This document shows, one piece after another, positions 35,435-45,197 of a stretch of 64,000 nucleotides of DNA (the first letter of the stretch is position 1; every line of letters starts with the position of its first letter). The stretch is taken from assembly GCA_020846635.1 (NCBI GenBank), contig JADLDO010000028.1, forward strand, positions 744,001 through 808,000, read 5' to 3'. A program made the translations under genes and the position numbers. The notes beneath the pieces were generated by a model. It did no database searches and had not been told where the DNA came from. It saw nothing but the letters and a program-made list of their open reading frames with translations. The DNA is from Caldilineaceae bacterium (GTDB taxonomy: Bacteria > Chloroflexota > Anaerolineae > Caldilineales > Caldilineaceae).

Positions 35435-35539
35435 AGCGAAGTCCGATGTCCATGTGTAATGCAGTATGTTCAGGTTTGTTTGTTCAGACGTAGTTTGCAT
35501 TCAAGCTGTCACATCACTCGCAGAAAAGGAAGGCCTTCT

Positions 35540-36943
35540 ATGTCCAGGAAGTTCGTTGTACTTACATTGCTTTTAATCATTGCGATGGCATTCAGTGCAT
35601 GCGCCCCTTCAACAGTGCCTGCGGAAGGAGGAGCTGCCGCCGGGGAAGCTTCAGCCCAGGAAGCGGCTACGGCGCCGGAAGGGCCTACAGCAGAACCCAC
35701 ACCCGTTGTCAATGCCTTTGGTAAGTGCGATGACCCCATGAGACTGTGGCACGGGCTCACGGGCTCCGATGGCGCTGTCTTTGCCGAAATGCTCACGCAG
35801 TTTGCAGGAGAAAATCCGGACTTCTGTATGGAATCGCAGGGGATTCCGTGGGATCTCTTCTTCCAGAAGTATCCTACCGCGGTGGCAGCAGGCACCCCGC
35901 CTGATCTGGTGATCTTCCATGCCGCCGAAGTCCAACAGATGGCGGCTGAGGGATTGATGCAGTCTATGGAAGATTTTTTTGAAACCAGCACCATCGGCAA
36001 GGATCAGTTCAACGATGTGTTGATCAAGCAGATTACGGTCGATGGCGAAACAATGGCTGTGCCTTTTGACAATCACGGCTGGCTGTTGTGGGTCAACGAG
36101 AAGGTTATCGAAGACGCCGGTCTTGATCCTGCTGTGCTGCCCGCGAATGGCGCTGAGTTCATTGATTGGGCGCAGAAGGTCACGACGGATGTCAACGGCT
36201 TGCACCCCAATGAAGAGGGCTTTGACCCAGACAATGTCGCCGTCTATGCAACCTATATGACCTGGCCGCGTTATACAATCCCGACCATCCTGTGGCAGTT
36301 CGGCGGCGGTGTCGTCAGCGAAGATCTCACGACCGCTACCCTGGACAGCCCCGAATCGATTGCGGCGATTCAGTATTTACATGACCTGATGTACAAGTAT
36401 CATGTTATGAACCGCTATCAGCCTGGCGTTCCCTTCGGCGGCGAGCAGTATGAGAACAACGGCATTGCGCTCTGGTGGGAAGGCACCTGGACCGGCGGCT
36501 ACATGCGTGATCGTCCCGAAGTGGCGGCGATTACCCGACCGGATTTCATCAACTCGTATGCACCGGATGGCAATCAGGCCGTCAAGTTCGATTCGCATAT
36601 CTTCTCGATCCCGACCGGTGTTGATGCTGATGGCAGGGAGCAAGCCTATACCCTGATCCGCTTCCTGTTGGAAAATGGTGCTTACTGGGCGACGTCGGGG
36701 CAGGTACCTGCCTTGAAGTCGGTGCAGGAACTCCCCGAAGTACAGGCCATCGAGTCGGTCGCCAAAGCTGCCGAGCAATTCAACCTGTTTGGCCGCACGG
36801 ACACCTCGCACAAATCCTTTATTGAAATCCAGACTGCATGGGAGACTGCGGTCGGCAATGCCCTTGCTACTGAGGACGCAGATATCGTCAAGGCCCTCAC
36901 GGATGGCAATGTGGCGATTCAAGCGATTCTCGATCGGCCATAA
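35540..36943 (+). CDS. sugar ABC transporter substrate-binding lipoprotein
   Basis: The 467-residue protein has a signal peptide with lipobox AFSAC (Cys21). A low-complexity Ala/Glu/Pro/Thr linker ([15 protein letters not shown]) follows, then a family-1 extracellular solute-binding domain. It contains [25 protein letters not shown] and [15 protein letters not shown], with a C-terminal domain with [17 protein letters not shown]. It delivers a carbohydrate to the permeases at 37058 and 38023. The start at 35540 follows AAAAGGAAGG. The gene lies 105 nt downstream of the LacI-type regulator. Confidence 0.93.
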   Translation: MSRKFVVLTLLLIIAMAFSACAPSTVPAEGGAAAGEASAQEAATAPEGPTAEPTPVVNAFGKCDDPMRLWHGLTGSDGAVFAEMLTQFAGENPDFCMESQGIPWDLFFQKYPTAVAAGTPPDLVIFHAAEVQQMAAEGLMQSMEDFFETSTIGKDQFNDVLIKQITVDGETMAVPFDNHGWLLWVNEKVIEDAGLDPAVLPANGAEFIDWAQKVTTDVNGLHPNEEGFDPDNVAVYATYMTWPRYTIPTILWQFGGGVVSEDLTTATLDSPESIAAIQYLHDLMYKYHVMNRYQPGVPFGGEQYENNGIALWWEGTWTGGYMRDRPEVAAITRPDFINSYAPDGNQAVKFDSHIFSIPTGVDADGREQAYTLIRFLLENGAYWATSGQVPALKSVQELPEVQAIESVAKAAEQFNLFGRTDTSHKSFIEIQTAWETAVGNALATEDADIVKALTDGNVAIQAILDRP

Positions 36944-36964
36944 TTGGCTCTATTGTGGTTGATG

Positions 36965-37024
36965 CAGGCCGGTGCGCTACATCTGAGCGCTCAGCTATAG
37001 CGCACCGATGAGCGCACCGGCCTG
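36965..37024 (+). terminator. 14-bp stem-loop between binding protein and permease
   Basis: CAGGCCGGTGCGCT (36965-36978) pairs with AGCGCACCGGCCTG (37011-37024) across a 32-nt loop. It lies 22 nt after the binding-protein stop. It may attenuate or stabilise the transcript and give higher binding-protein than permease levels, as in many sugar operons. No T-run. Confidence 0.6.
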
Positions 37025-37057
37025 TGGTTTGTACATCTGAGTCTGGAGAGGATCATT

Positions 37058-38002
37058 ATGGCCACGTCCACAGTTTCCACGACACCCACTGCACACGCTA
37101 CATCCGCGGCCCCGAAGAGCCGGCAGTGGAAGACACTTCGTAGTCAACTGCCCAACTATCTATTCATCCTGCCTCACTTCCTCTTGTTCATAGTCTTCCT
37201 GCTGTACCCGATTGCCCGCGGCTTGCAGATCAGCCTCTATGACTGGAAAATTATGCTCAAGGAGCAGCGCTTCATCGGGCTGGCTAATTACGAGGCGTTG
37301 TTGAACGATCGGGTTTTTTGGGAGGTCTTAGGCAACACCTTCTGGTTCATGGTCTTAACCGTAGTGATCAATGTGCTGTTGGCACTGTTTGTAGCGACTG
37401 GGTTAAAGCACCGCTTTGCTGGAAGTGATTTTCTGAACGTACTCTTCTATGCCCCTGGTATTCTTTCCGTATCGGTGCTGGGCATCATCGGCATCCGCAT
37501 TTGGGAACCCCAGTTGGGCATCATCAACTATTACGTCACCAACGTGATGGGCGGGCCTCGCATCGCCTGGATCAGCGATCCCAATCTCATCATCCCCGTT
37601 CTATCTGTGACGACGGTCTGGTGGACTTTTGGCTTTCCGATGCTTGTCTTCATCGCTGGGCTACAAGCGATCCCTGAGGCATTCTACGAAGCCGCCAAGA
37701 TTGATGGCGCAAATGTGCTGCGCTTGTTTCGTCACATCACCCTGCCTTTGATCATGCCGACGATGCTCTTTGTCGTCGTGACACAATTCATCGCGCATAT
37801 GCAGGTCTTTGCCCAGCCTTATATCATTACAGGGGGTGGGCCAGGCAACGCGTCGCGTTCGGTGGTGCAGTACCTCTATGAGACAGCGTGGAAGTACTTC
37901 CGCTATGGCTATGCCTCATCCATTTCGGTGGCGTTGGCAATCTTCATGATTGTCGTGACCGCTATCCTCTTTTCACTCATGCGCCGCCGCGCACAATACT
38001 AA
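37058..38002 (+). CDS. sugar ABC transporter permease (MalF/UgpA type)
   Basis: The 314-residue protein begins with a cytoplasmic Thr/Ala-rich leader, then six membrane helices ([18 protein letters not shown] first). The EAA-like ABC contact loop is [26 protein letters not shown]. It carries substrate through the inner membrane together with 38023. No ATP-binding subunit is encoded nearby, so a shared MsmX-type ATPase elsewhere is expected. AGAGGATCATT precedes the ATG. Confidence 0.94.
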   Translation: MATSTVSTTPTAHATSAAPKSRQWKTLRSQLPNYLFILPHFLLFIVFLLYPIARGLQISLYDWKIMLKEQRFIGLANYEALLNDRVFWEVLGNTFWFMVLTVVINVLLALFVATGLKHRFAGSDFLNVLFYAPGILSVSVLGIIGIRIWEPQLGIINYYVTNVMGGPRIAWISDPNLIIPVLSVTTVWWTFGFPMLVFIAGLQAIPEAFYEAAKIDGANVLRLFRHITLPLIMPTMLFVVVTQFIAHMQVFAQPYIITGGGPGNASRSVVQYLYETAWKYFRYGYASSISVALAIFMIVVTAILFSLMRRRAQY

Positions 38003-38022
38003 CCGGACCAACAGGAGGAATC

Positions 38023-38901
38023 ATGTCCACAGCATCCTATGCCATCGGATCATCGGGCAGAAGAGCGATGCGCAGACGCATCAGGCGGTCGCTCGTGATG
38101 TGGTTGATCTTCCTGCCACTGGTCATCATCATTATTGTGCCGTTGTTATACATGGCGACGATGGCCTTTACCGTGGAGGCAAACCAATTCGTCGTGCCGA
38201 TTCGATGGATCCCGCAGCCGCCGACGCTTCAGAACTTCCGCAAGATTTTCGCCGACCCGCTGCTTCCTTTGGGTCGCTGGATGCTCAACAGCCTGGTGGT
38301 GGCTCTTGTTGGCACGCCTATCATCGTCTTCGTCTCATCGCTGAGCGGCTATGCCTTTGCTCGCCTTGAGTTTCCCGGTAGAGACATGCTCTTTTCGGTG
38401 CTGCTCTTTAGCCTCATGATCCCGGCGGCGATCACCTTGATTCCCTCCTTTCTGCTCCTGCGCGATCTGCATCTGCTCGATACATTCCATGCCATCTGGT
38501 GGCCGGCTGCCGCTTCGGTGACGGGCATCTTTCTCATGCGCCAGCACTTCTATTCAATTCCCAACGAATTGGAGGACGCAGCACGCGTCGATGGCGCGGG
38601 ACGTTTCCGCATCTATTGGCAAATCTGCCTGCCTCTGGTGCGTGGCGCGCTGGTTGCGCTTGCCATCTTTTCCTTCCTCAGCCTTTGGAATGATCTCTTC
38701 TGGCCCCTGATCGTCCTCACCAACCAGACCAAGCTAACGCTGCCCATTGGTCTGGTGGTGCTCCAGCAGGGGAGCTATGTTCAGCGTGGGTTGGCCTTCG
38801 CCGGAGCCTTTATTGCCACGGTTCCTGCCCTGATTTTTTACGCCTTCTTCCAGCGCCAGATCATCACCGGCATCACAACCACTGGTATGGCTGGGCAGTA
38901 G
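38023..38901 (+). CDS. sugar ABC transporter permease (MalG/UgpE type)
   Basis: The 292-residue protein has six predicted helices. The EAA loop is [27 protein letters not shown], and the C-terminus [18 protein letters not shown] fits the MalG-type end. It pairs with the 37058 permease, whose stop is 20 nt upstream. ACAGGAGGAA precedes the ATG. It is the last gene of the importer unit. Confidence 0.94.
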   Translation: MSTASYAIGSSGRRAMRRRIRRSLVMWLIFLPLVIIIIVPLLYMATMAFTVEANQFVVPIRWIPQPPTLQNFRKIFADPLLPLGRWMLNSLVVALVGTPIIVFVSSLSGYAFARLEFPGRDMLFSVLLFSLMIPAAITLIPSFLLLRDLHLLDTFHAIWWPAAASVTGIFLMRQHFYSIPNELEDAARVDGAGRFRIYWQICLPLVRGALVALAIFSFLSLWNDLFWPLIVLTNQTKLTLPIGLVVLQQGSYVQRGLAFAGAFIATVPALIFYAFFQRQIITGITTTGMAGQ

Positions 38902-38950
38902 ACTGGCACTGGCGAGTTGAGTATTGAGCGCACGCTGACATGGGGCGACA

Positions 38951-40009
38951 ATGGCACTGGTAGACAAGAGCGAGGGTATGGCTCCCGCAGTACAGCAGCG
39001 CGGCCGCGGCGTGCTGCGTTGGATCGTGCGCGTGGTGTTGGGGGTGATTCTGCTGTTGCTGCTGCTGGTGATTACAGGCGCGGGCTACCAGTGGTTTGCG
39101 AGCGCAGCGGATCGCCGCGCCTATCCGCCACCGGGCGAGTTGGTGGATGTGGGTGGTCATCGCCTCCATATTGTCTGCCTGGGTGAAGGCAGCCCCACCG
39201 TAATTCTCGATGCGCTGGGTGATGGCACATCGGCGCAGTGGGGGTGGGTGCAGCCTGTTGTAGCGCAGGTGACGCGCGTCTGTGCCTATGATCGCGCGGG
39301 CAGGGGATGGAGTGAAGTTGGCCCGCCGCCGCGCGACACGCGGACGATTGCTGAAGAACTCCACACACTACTCATAAACGCAGGGATCGAAGGGCCAACG
39401 GTACTGGTAGGCCATTCGTTTGGCGCGATGGTGGGGCGGGTGTACACCGATCTCTATCCAGAGAAGGTCGCGGGGCTGGTATGGATAGACCCTGGGCTGC
39501 CGGGCTTGCGCTCGGAGCGGATGCCGCCGGAAGCGCATGCCCAGGCTGACGCCGACATGAAATTGATGAACGTGGCTCCGTTGATGGCACGCTTGGGCAT
39601 CTTCCGCTTGATCGGGATTGATCCGTCGCTGCCCGAACCCCAAAACAGCTATGCACAAGCATTCTACGCCTCGAATGCATTCTGGGATTCACTTCGGGCA
39701 GACGCCCAGACACTCTCGCTCAGCGATGCAGAGGTGGAGACAACCGGCTCATTGGGGGATCGTCCGTTGATGATCGTCTCGGCGACAAATGGGTGGGTTG
39801 ATCCAAACGGCCCCGCTGATGAGTCACGGCGCATCTTTAACGCCATGCAAGAGGAACTCTTGCCGCTTTCTACCAATAGCAGGCAAGTGCTGGTGGAAGG
39901 GGCTTCCCATGCCTCGCTGGTCATGGAGCAAGCCCACGCCGCCCAGACGGCTGATGCCATTGTGCAGGTAGTGGAGGCTGTGCGGAACGGTACGCGCCTG
40001 TCACCCTAA
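38951..40009 (+). CDS. membrane-anchored alpha/beta hydrolase
   Basis: The 352-residue protein has an N-terminal membrane segment (residues 23-45, VLRWIVRVVLGVILLLLLL). The hydrolase domain has the nucleophile elbow GHSFG (Ser156), the oxyanion-type segment VILDALGDGTSAQWGW, an acidic candidate near GWVDPNGP and a His in EGASHASLV. It is probably an esterase or lipase-like enzyme exposed outside the cytoplasmic membrane. It follows the importer by 49 nt but its relation to sugar uptake is unclear. A dispersed hairpin lies 20 nt after the stop. Confidence 0.86.
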   Translation: MALVDKSEGMAPAVQQRGRGVLRWIVRVVLGVILLLLLLVITGAGYQWFASAADRRAYPPPGELVDVGGHRLHIVCLGEGSPTVILDALGDGTSAQWGWVQPVVAQVTRVCAYDRAGRGWSEVGPPPRDTRTIAEELHTLLINAGIEGPTVLVGHSFGAMVGRVYTDLYPEKVAGLVWIDPGLPGLRSERMPPEAHAQADADMKLMNVAPLMARLGIFRLIGIDPSLPEPQNSYAQAFYASNAFWDSLRADAQTLSLSDAEVETTGSLGDRPLMIVSATNGWVDPNGPADESRRIFNAMQEELLPLSTNSRQVLVEGASHASLVMEQAHAAQTADAIVQVVEAVRNGTRLSP

Positions 40010-40028
40010 GCGCACAGTACGGAATCCC

Positions 40029-40061
40029 ACCCTCCCGGAAGCTCAAAGCTTCCGGGAGGGT
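40029..40061. repeat. dispersed CCCTCCCGGAAGC hairpin, copy 5
   Basis: ACCCTCCCGGAAGCT and AGCTTCCGGGAGGGT flank a 3-nt CAA loop. It lies between convergent genes, 20 nt from the hydrolase stop and 24 nt from the stop at 40085. Confidence 0.85.
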
Positions 40062-40084
40062 TACTTTGTATATTGGCTGTAGAT

Positions 40085-42781
40085 TTACCGGTTCAAATAG
40101 GGGAAGTAGAGTGCGCCTGGCTGCGGCGGTTGCTGCCCCGGCTCTTCGGCAGTGGGCGCTTGTATCGTGATTTCTTGCGCGGCTGTCACACTCCCCGCGT
40201 CGTTGGATGCTGTGACCGTGACCAGATAGACGCCCGTTTGGGAATAGGTGTGGGTCGTCTGGATACTGATGTCTTGCACGGCATCAACGCCAGCCGCGGC
40301 AACTCCTGGCGCACAGGACTCCGTGATCCCATCGCCAAAGTCCCAGCTACACGCCGTAATGGGATTCATGTTGAGCGTTGCGGTGAGCGTGAGCGGTGCG
40401 CCGACGAAGGGCAATCCCTCTATCTCAAGGGTTGCAGCCTGTGGATTCTGGTTGAAGGTGGCAGTGACGACAGTGGTGCCGGGGCTAATGGTCACTTGGC
40501 ATGCCTCGCTGCCGGTACAAGCGCCGCTCCATCCATCGAAGGATGAGCCGCTGAAGGCGACTGCGCTCAACGCAACCGTCGTGCCTACGCTAAAGTCGGC
40601 GCTGCAAGAAGGCTGGCTGCACCCGATCTCCGCGGGCAGGCTGACCACGTTGCCGCTGCCATTACCTGCCAGGACAACTGTCAGCGGATAGGTGTCGATG
40701 GCGAAGTTCGCTGTGACCACTTGTGACTCCAACAGCGTCACCTGGCAGGGATCGAGCCCCAGGCACGCTCCGCTCCAGCCCGTGAAGTGAGAACCTGCCG
40801 CCGCTGCCGGTGTCAAGACCACGGACGAGCCATAGTCGTAGCTGCTGTTACAGGTTGCGCCACAGTCAATGCCCGCCGGATCACTGACCACGCTGCCGCT
40901 GCCGTTGCCCGCCATATTCACCGTCAGCGGGATCAGATGCCGCGTCAGTCGCAGCAATTCCCAGCCACCTTCGGGTTTGTCATCGGTTAGGTCGGTGAGC
41001 AGGTTCATAGGGTTCGCCATGCCCAGGTAGAGCCCATCGTCTCGGCCCAAGAGGTTGCGAACGCCATAGTTGGTATAGTTGCCCACGCCGCTTTGGCTTT
41101 GAGGCAAGGCGGCGTCCGTCGTTGAGTAGAAGCGGTAGAGATCCGCGCCGTTGATCGAATCAGGCAGGGTAATCGTAATGTCAAGCGGCAGCTCGAACAG
41201 ACTGAGGATCGTCTCGAACATATCGTTGATCAGATAGCTCCAATCCATCGTGCCCACAAACAACTGCCCGTCATATTCGGCCATTGACCAGGTGTAGTTG
41301 TTGTATAGGTTGTTGAAGCCGGCTAAGCCATATTTCGGTTCCCCGATGCCATTGGTTGCGGTATACCAGGAGAGGGTATTCACATCAAAGACTGGAAGTT
41401 CTGGCATTCCATAGGCCACCTCAACCGCTTGGTCAGGGGTGCCAAAATCGCGCCCCTGGAAGATGGCGATGGCGCGCTGGCTGCCGAGCATGGCGCTGAG
41501 CGCCGCCGCTTGCAGAGGGACTCCTCCAGTGACATAGTCGGAGGCATAGATGGCGAGATGTACCTGGGTAGCAAGGAAGGGGACATGCATCGTTCCCCAG
41601 AAGAGATCCCCCTGATAGGAATGGAGCGCGCCGCCGCCATAGGTCGCGGCGATTACAGGGTCCGGCTCATACTCGTCATAGCTGAAGACTTTTGTCCAGA
41701 CGCTATCAGACAGCAATCCCCCATCGGGTAGCAGCGGACTCATGTAGAGCCCTGCGACAACGCTTGCCGCTGGGTTCAGCCTGTTGAAACTGGGCCAGGT
41801 GTTGACGAAGATGCGGCCCTCATGCAGCGCCAGCTCTGCGCCATCGGAATCCAGTGTGCCGACTCGCACAAATTGGAACCAATCGGCGGGATTCGCGCTG
41901 GCGGGGTTGCCCGTATAGCGCAAGACCGCGCCACCTGTGGGTGTGCCTACCGCGGTATAGAGGACACCATGGACATCCAGCCATTTGCGAATGTTGGTAT
42001 AGCCGGGAAGGTTAGCAGAGCCGCGAAAGGTGCGGTTGGCGGCATCATAGAGGAAGATGTTAATGCTGGCAGTGGGCGTCAGGGCTGGGCCTGCAAACAG
42101 CACATAGTCACCATAGGTCGCTGCCGAGCGAATCCCCAGGGTTCTGTTGAGGTGGACAAACCCCAGACCCGTAGATGGAGTCATATCCGTTAGCTGTCTC
42201 GCCTCGTTATCGTAGAGATAGAAACTCGGTGGTCGCCAATCGCCAATGGCTTCCGGCAGTGGCGGCACATAAGGCCCATTGCCGAATTCGCAGATATAGG
42301 AGTCGGACGGCAGGGAGACGGTCGCGCTCAAATAGCCGCCCATGACCAGGCAGTGGACATTGGGCGCAGTGCCAAACCAGATCGTCTCCTCATAATCGGT
42401 CATGCCCCAAACATAGGCCTCGTTGACTTTGGGCTGCTGCCCATCGGGACAGTCAAGCTGTGCCGCCGTAGGCCCCGGAAAAGGGAATCCTCCCGGTGGC
42501 AAGTTGCCCATAGGAATTTCAATACATTCATCCGGGCTGGCCTTTGCCAACAACTCGGTGGTGTAGACATTTGTATGGGCGGCGATGCCGAAAGGCTGCG
42601 CCGAAGGGTACATCTCCTGCCAGAATTGTTCTAATCCTTCCTGGGTAAGCGGTGTGTGAGTAGGGGTGCTTGCTTGTTGGTTTGGGAACAATTCTGCGCC
42701 AAATGCCGCTGTCGCGGTGGTGGACAAAAGCACAAAGGTCGCCACAAGCAAGATGAAAAGGTGAAGTGTGCGCTGACGCAT
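40085..42781 (-). CDS. large secreted protein with bacterial Ig-like repeats and PKD domain
   Basis: The 898-residue protein has a signal peptide (MRQRTLHLFILLVATFVLL..., cleavage likely near TAAFGA). A long beta-rich N-terminal region of unknown fold (about residues 50-640, with repeated propeller-like strands) comes next. Two GSG.VVS.P....C...C repeats near 650-810 end in FTGWSGACLG and FDGWSGACTG. A PKD domain (CSWDFGDGITESC then HTYSQTGVYLVTVTASN) follows. The last residues, LYFPYLNR, resemble the hydrophobic C-terminal tail common in Chloroflexota secreted proteins. It probably localises to the cell surface, with no catalytic motif seen. GAGGAAAAGCT precedes the ATG. Confidence 0.82.
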   Translation of the reverse strand: MRQRTLHLFILLVATFVLLSTTATAAFGAELFPNQQASTPTHTPLTQEGLEQFWQEMYPSAQPFGIAAHTNVYTTELLAKASPDECIEIPMGNLPPGGFPFPGPTAAQLDCPDGQQPKVNEAYVWGMTDYEETIWFGTAPNVHCLVMGGYLSATVSLPSDSYICEFGNGPYVPPLPEAIGDWRPPSFYLYDNEARQLTDMTPSTGLGFVHLNRTLGIRSAATYGDYVLFAGPALTPTASINIFLYDAANRTFRGSANLPGYTNIRKWLDVHGVLYTAVGTPTGGAVLRYTGNPASANPADWFQFVRVGTLDSDGAELALHEGRIFVNTWPSFNRLNPAASVVAGLYMSPLLPDGGLLSDSVWTKVFSYDEYEPDPVIAATYGGGALHSYQGDLFWGTMHVPFLATQVHLAIYASDYVTGGVPLQAAALSAMLGSQRAIAIFQGRDFGTPDQAVEVAYGMPELPVFDVNTLSWYTATNGIGEPKYGLAGFNNLYNNYTWSMAEYDGQLFVGTMDWSYLINDMFETILSLFELPLDITITLPDSINGADLYRFYSTTDAALPQSQSGVGNYTNYGVRNLLGRDDGLYLGMANPMNLLTDLTDDKPEGGWELLRLTRHLIPLTVNMAGNGSGSVVSDPAGIDCGATCNSSYDYGSSVVLTPAAAAGSHFTGWSGACLGLDPCQVTLLESQVVTANFAIDTYPLTVVLAGNGSGNVVSLPAEIGCSQPSCSADFSVGTTVALSAVAFSGSSFDGWSGACTGSEACQVTISPGTTVVTATFNQNPQAATLEIEGLPFVGAPLTLTATLNMNPITACSWDFGDGITESCAPGVAAAGVDAVQDISIQTTHTYSQTGVYLVTVTASNDAGSVTAAQEITIQAPTAEEPGQQPPQPGALYFPYLNR

Positions 42782-43202
42782 AGCTTTTCCTCTTGTGTTG
42801 GGTGAGGGTGGATAGGTTGTAGACTTCTTTGGAAGAAGTAGAATCCCGCGTTGCCACAATGAGGGTGGTAATTCGTTCGGGGGAGTCTTCCGTAGGGCAA
42901 GTGTATCACTGTCGTCTGAAATACGCACGAAAAACCTTGCGAAATTATCATCTTTTGGGTCGCAGGGTACTCGTGCAGGATCGATAAGGTACTCAGGGAA
43001 TATGGAAACGAGGCGAAGGAGATATGGAGAAGATTCGGAGAAGATTCAGAAAACCACACAAATAGTGCAATAGGGAGATATAGATCCAACGCATGTTATG
43101 GCAGAATGATGACAAATCCCGCTGCGTCATGGCACAGATTTTGCTCCCCGTCGCAGTTTGGGAACCCTTTGCAGGCTCACCCTACTCTCAGGAGAAAGAT
43201 TC
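42782..43202. other. 421-bp divergent intergenic region
   Basis: It separates the secreted protein (minus) from the PhyH-like protein (plus) and must hold both promoters. GGAGAAGATTC occurs twice in perfect tandem (43026-43047). GACAAATCCCGCTGCGTCATGG near 43111 has a partial look-alike near 29731, which I do not consider significant. No coding sequence was seen. Confidence 0.35.
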
Positions 43203-44009
43203 ATGGAAGCACGCGTCCCTTCCGCACTGGATGATTTTCTGTTTGATCTTAATGGCTATCTGGTTCTGAAAAACGCAGCAGGGCCGGATCTGCTGGCGCG
43301 CTTGAATGCTGCGTTTGACGACTTTCCCCCCCTCGAATATGGCGAGTGGTGGGGAAACGCCATGCGTCGCGATTATAACGGCGCGACCGGCTTTGAGTTG
43401 CACAATTGTGTGGAGGCAGGCGCGGCCTTTGAGGAACTGATCGACCATCCAGGGTGGATCAACTATGTGCGCCACTATTGTGGTGAGGAAAACAGCTATG
43501 TCGCAGGGCTATTTATCGACGAGTGCATCGCCTCGATCCGGCGTTCGGGAGGGCATCATCCTGTCCATTCGGGCGGCTATCAGGGCGCGTTGCGGGGCAA
43601 ATATCTCTATGAGCATGGTCTGTTTCGCTGTGGACAATGCAACATTATCTTGGCACTGACCGACGTGGGGCCTGGCGATGGGCCGACGATGGTGATTCCG
43701 GGCAGCCACAAATCCAACTTCCCCCACCCCAACGCCGGCAACTATGCCAACCTGGATCGGATGGACAATCTGGAAGGGGCGATTCCCGTTCATATGAAGG
43801 CTGGAGATGCGCTGCTCTTTGTCGATGGCCTCATGCATGGAGGCAGCAGCCGTACCAACGACACGGGCGAGCGCCGCGTGACCATCTTTCGCTATGGGGT
43901 CAGTTGGGGATCGACGCGCTACGGCTTTGAGTATTCGCAAGCCTTGCTAGATCGTCTGACCCCCGAACGGCGCAAACTGCTCCAGCCCATTCCACCGATT
44001 CGACCGTAG
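43203..44009 (+). CDS. PhyH-superfamily protein with HxG instead of HxD iron motif
   Basis: The 268-residue protein has the PhyH core GDGPTMVIPGSHKSNFPHP and the distal His212 in VDGLMHGGSSRTN, with Arg residues near 224-230. At the expected iron-binding HxD it reads His122-Ser-Gly124 (PVHSGG). Gly or Ala at that place is the hallmark of iron/2-oxoglutarate halogenases, although many uncharacterised PhyH homologues also carry an LHxGG-like motif. Function is therefore unresolved; it could be a hydroxylase, a halogenase or non-catalytic. Start at 43203 with CAGGAGAAA upstream. It is followed by a membrane protein 38 nt downstream. Confidence 0.84.
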   Translation: MEARVPSALDDFLFDLNGYLVLKNAAGPDLLARLNAAFDDFPPLEYGEWWGNAMRRDYNGATGFELHNCVEAGAAFEELIDHPGWINYVRHYCGEENSYVAGLFIDECIASIRRSGGHHPVHSGGYQGALRGKYLYEHGLFRCGQCNIILALTDVGPGDGPTMVIPGSHKSNFPHPNAGNYANLDRMDNLEGAIPVHMKAGDALLFVDGLMHGGSSRTNDTGERRVTIFRYGVSWGSTRYGFEYSQALLDRLTPERRKLLQPIPPIRP

Positions 44010-44047
44010 CCCTGCGTATTCTATCGCGTCGGAGGGAGTCGGCAGCT

Positions 44048-45127
44048 ATGGAACAGACGACAACGAACGTAGAGGTGGCACCGCGCGATCACGTCATTCT
44101 TCCCTATTCCCCCAGTTGGGTAGACCGGCTCACGGCATCGGTCGAGCGCCTGCCAGGCCCAGCCTGGCTCTACTACCTGGCTGCAATGGCCTTGTTCTCT
44201 GTTGCCTATTTCCTTGTGAAATGGTGGGAAAGCGGGTTGCCTGTACTTTTCTCACGGACAATCCTATTGACAATCATCTCGGCTTTTGGCTACCTGGGCA
44301 CAATCCATTATTTGGACAAAATCGCGAGCGATGCAATGGCTCGTTTTCGCCCGGCGATTGAAGCGCCCGCGCGGCGGGTGGCGGACCTCGAGTACCGGTT
44401 GACGACCATGCCTGCGCGCATGGTTTGGCTCATGACCTTGCTCGGTGCCCTAGCGGGAACTTTGGTATTGGCAGGGACTGTCTCAGGCGTACTCGTCTAT
44501 CCGGGGTTTCATGGCTTCGCTTCGATGCCCGCAGCCGTGCTGGAAGTCTCGGTTGTTTTCTTGGTTTGGATCTTCTTCATCACCTGCGCCTATCACACGG
44601 TGCATCAGTTGCATACCGTCAACATCATCTATACCGAGCTTACGAAGGTAGACCTCTTCAACCAGGGGCCGCTCCATGCCTTCGCCCGTCTCGCCGCCTA
44701 TACTGCAATCGCCTTGACGATTCCGCAGTATTTATGGTTCACGGCAGGCCTGACGGCCGCAGCCTTTGGCGTCGCCTTGGGCTTTCTATGCGTGGCGATC
44801 ATTCTAGGGGCGATTACCTTCTTCTGGCCCCTGTATGGTATTCACCGCCTGCTGGCGGCGAAAAAGGACAAATTGCAGTGTGAGGCGAGCCGGCGGCAGG
44901 AAAAGAGCCTCCAGTTGTTCGCCCAGGCGTTCGATAAAGAAGAGATGGCGGCGATGGGGGCTATTGGCGATGCAATCAGAAATGCGGAAAACGAACAACA
45001 GATCGTGGCCGCCATCCCTACCTGGCCCTGGCCTCCGGGCCTACTGCGCGGCGCAATGACTGCCGTTTTCCTGCCCCTGATCATTTGGGCGGCAACGCGC
45101 ATCCTGGAACGGTTTTTCGGCCCTTAA
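44048..45127 (+). CDS. polytopic membrane protein of unknown function
   Basis: The 359-residue protein has about seven hydrophobic segments, near residues 38-55, 70-88, 125-145, 158-185, 212-230, 232-260 and 335-352. Between them lie soluble stretches with basic/acidic helices such as AAKKDKLQCEASRRQEK. I do not recognise a family. The close spacing to the PhyH-like gene suggests co-transcription. GGAGGGAG lies upstream of the ATG. Confidence 0.72.
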   Translation: MEQTTTNVEVAPRDHVILPYSPSWVDRLTASVERLPGPAWLYYLAAMALFSVAYFLVKWWESGLPVLFSRTILLTIISAFGYLGTIHYLDKIASDAMARFRPAIEAPARRVADLEYRLTTMPARMVWLMTLLGALAGTLVLAGTVSGVLVYPGFHGFASMPAAVLEVSVVFLVWIFFITCAYHTVHQLHTVNIIYTELTKVDLFNQGPLHAFARLAAYTAIALTIPQYLWFTAGLTAAAFGVALGFLCVAIILGAITFFWPLYGIHRLLAAKKDKLQCEASRRQEKSLQLFAQAFDKEEMAAMGAIGDAIRNAENEQQIVAAIPTWPWPPGLLRGAMTAVFLPLIIWAATRILERFFGP

Positions 45128-45197
45128 GGGTACGACTTATCACGGATGACTCGCTGACTGCCTGATGAACTCGTACAGCGCTAACGGCAACTATAGG

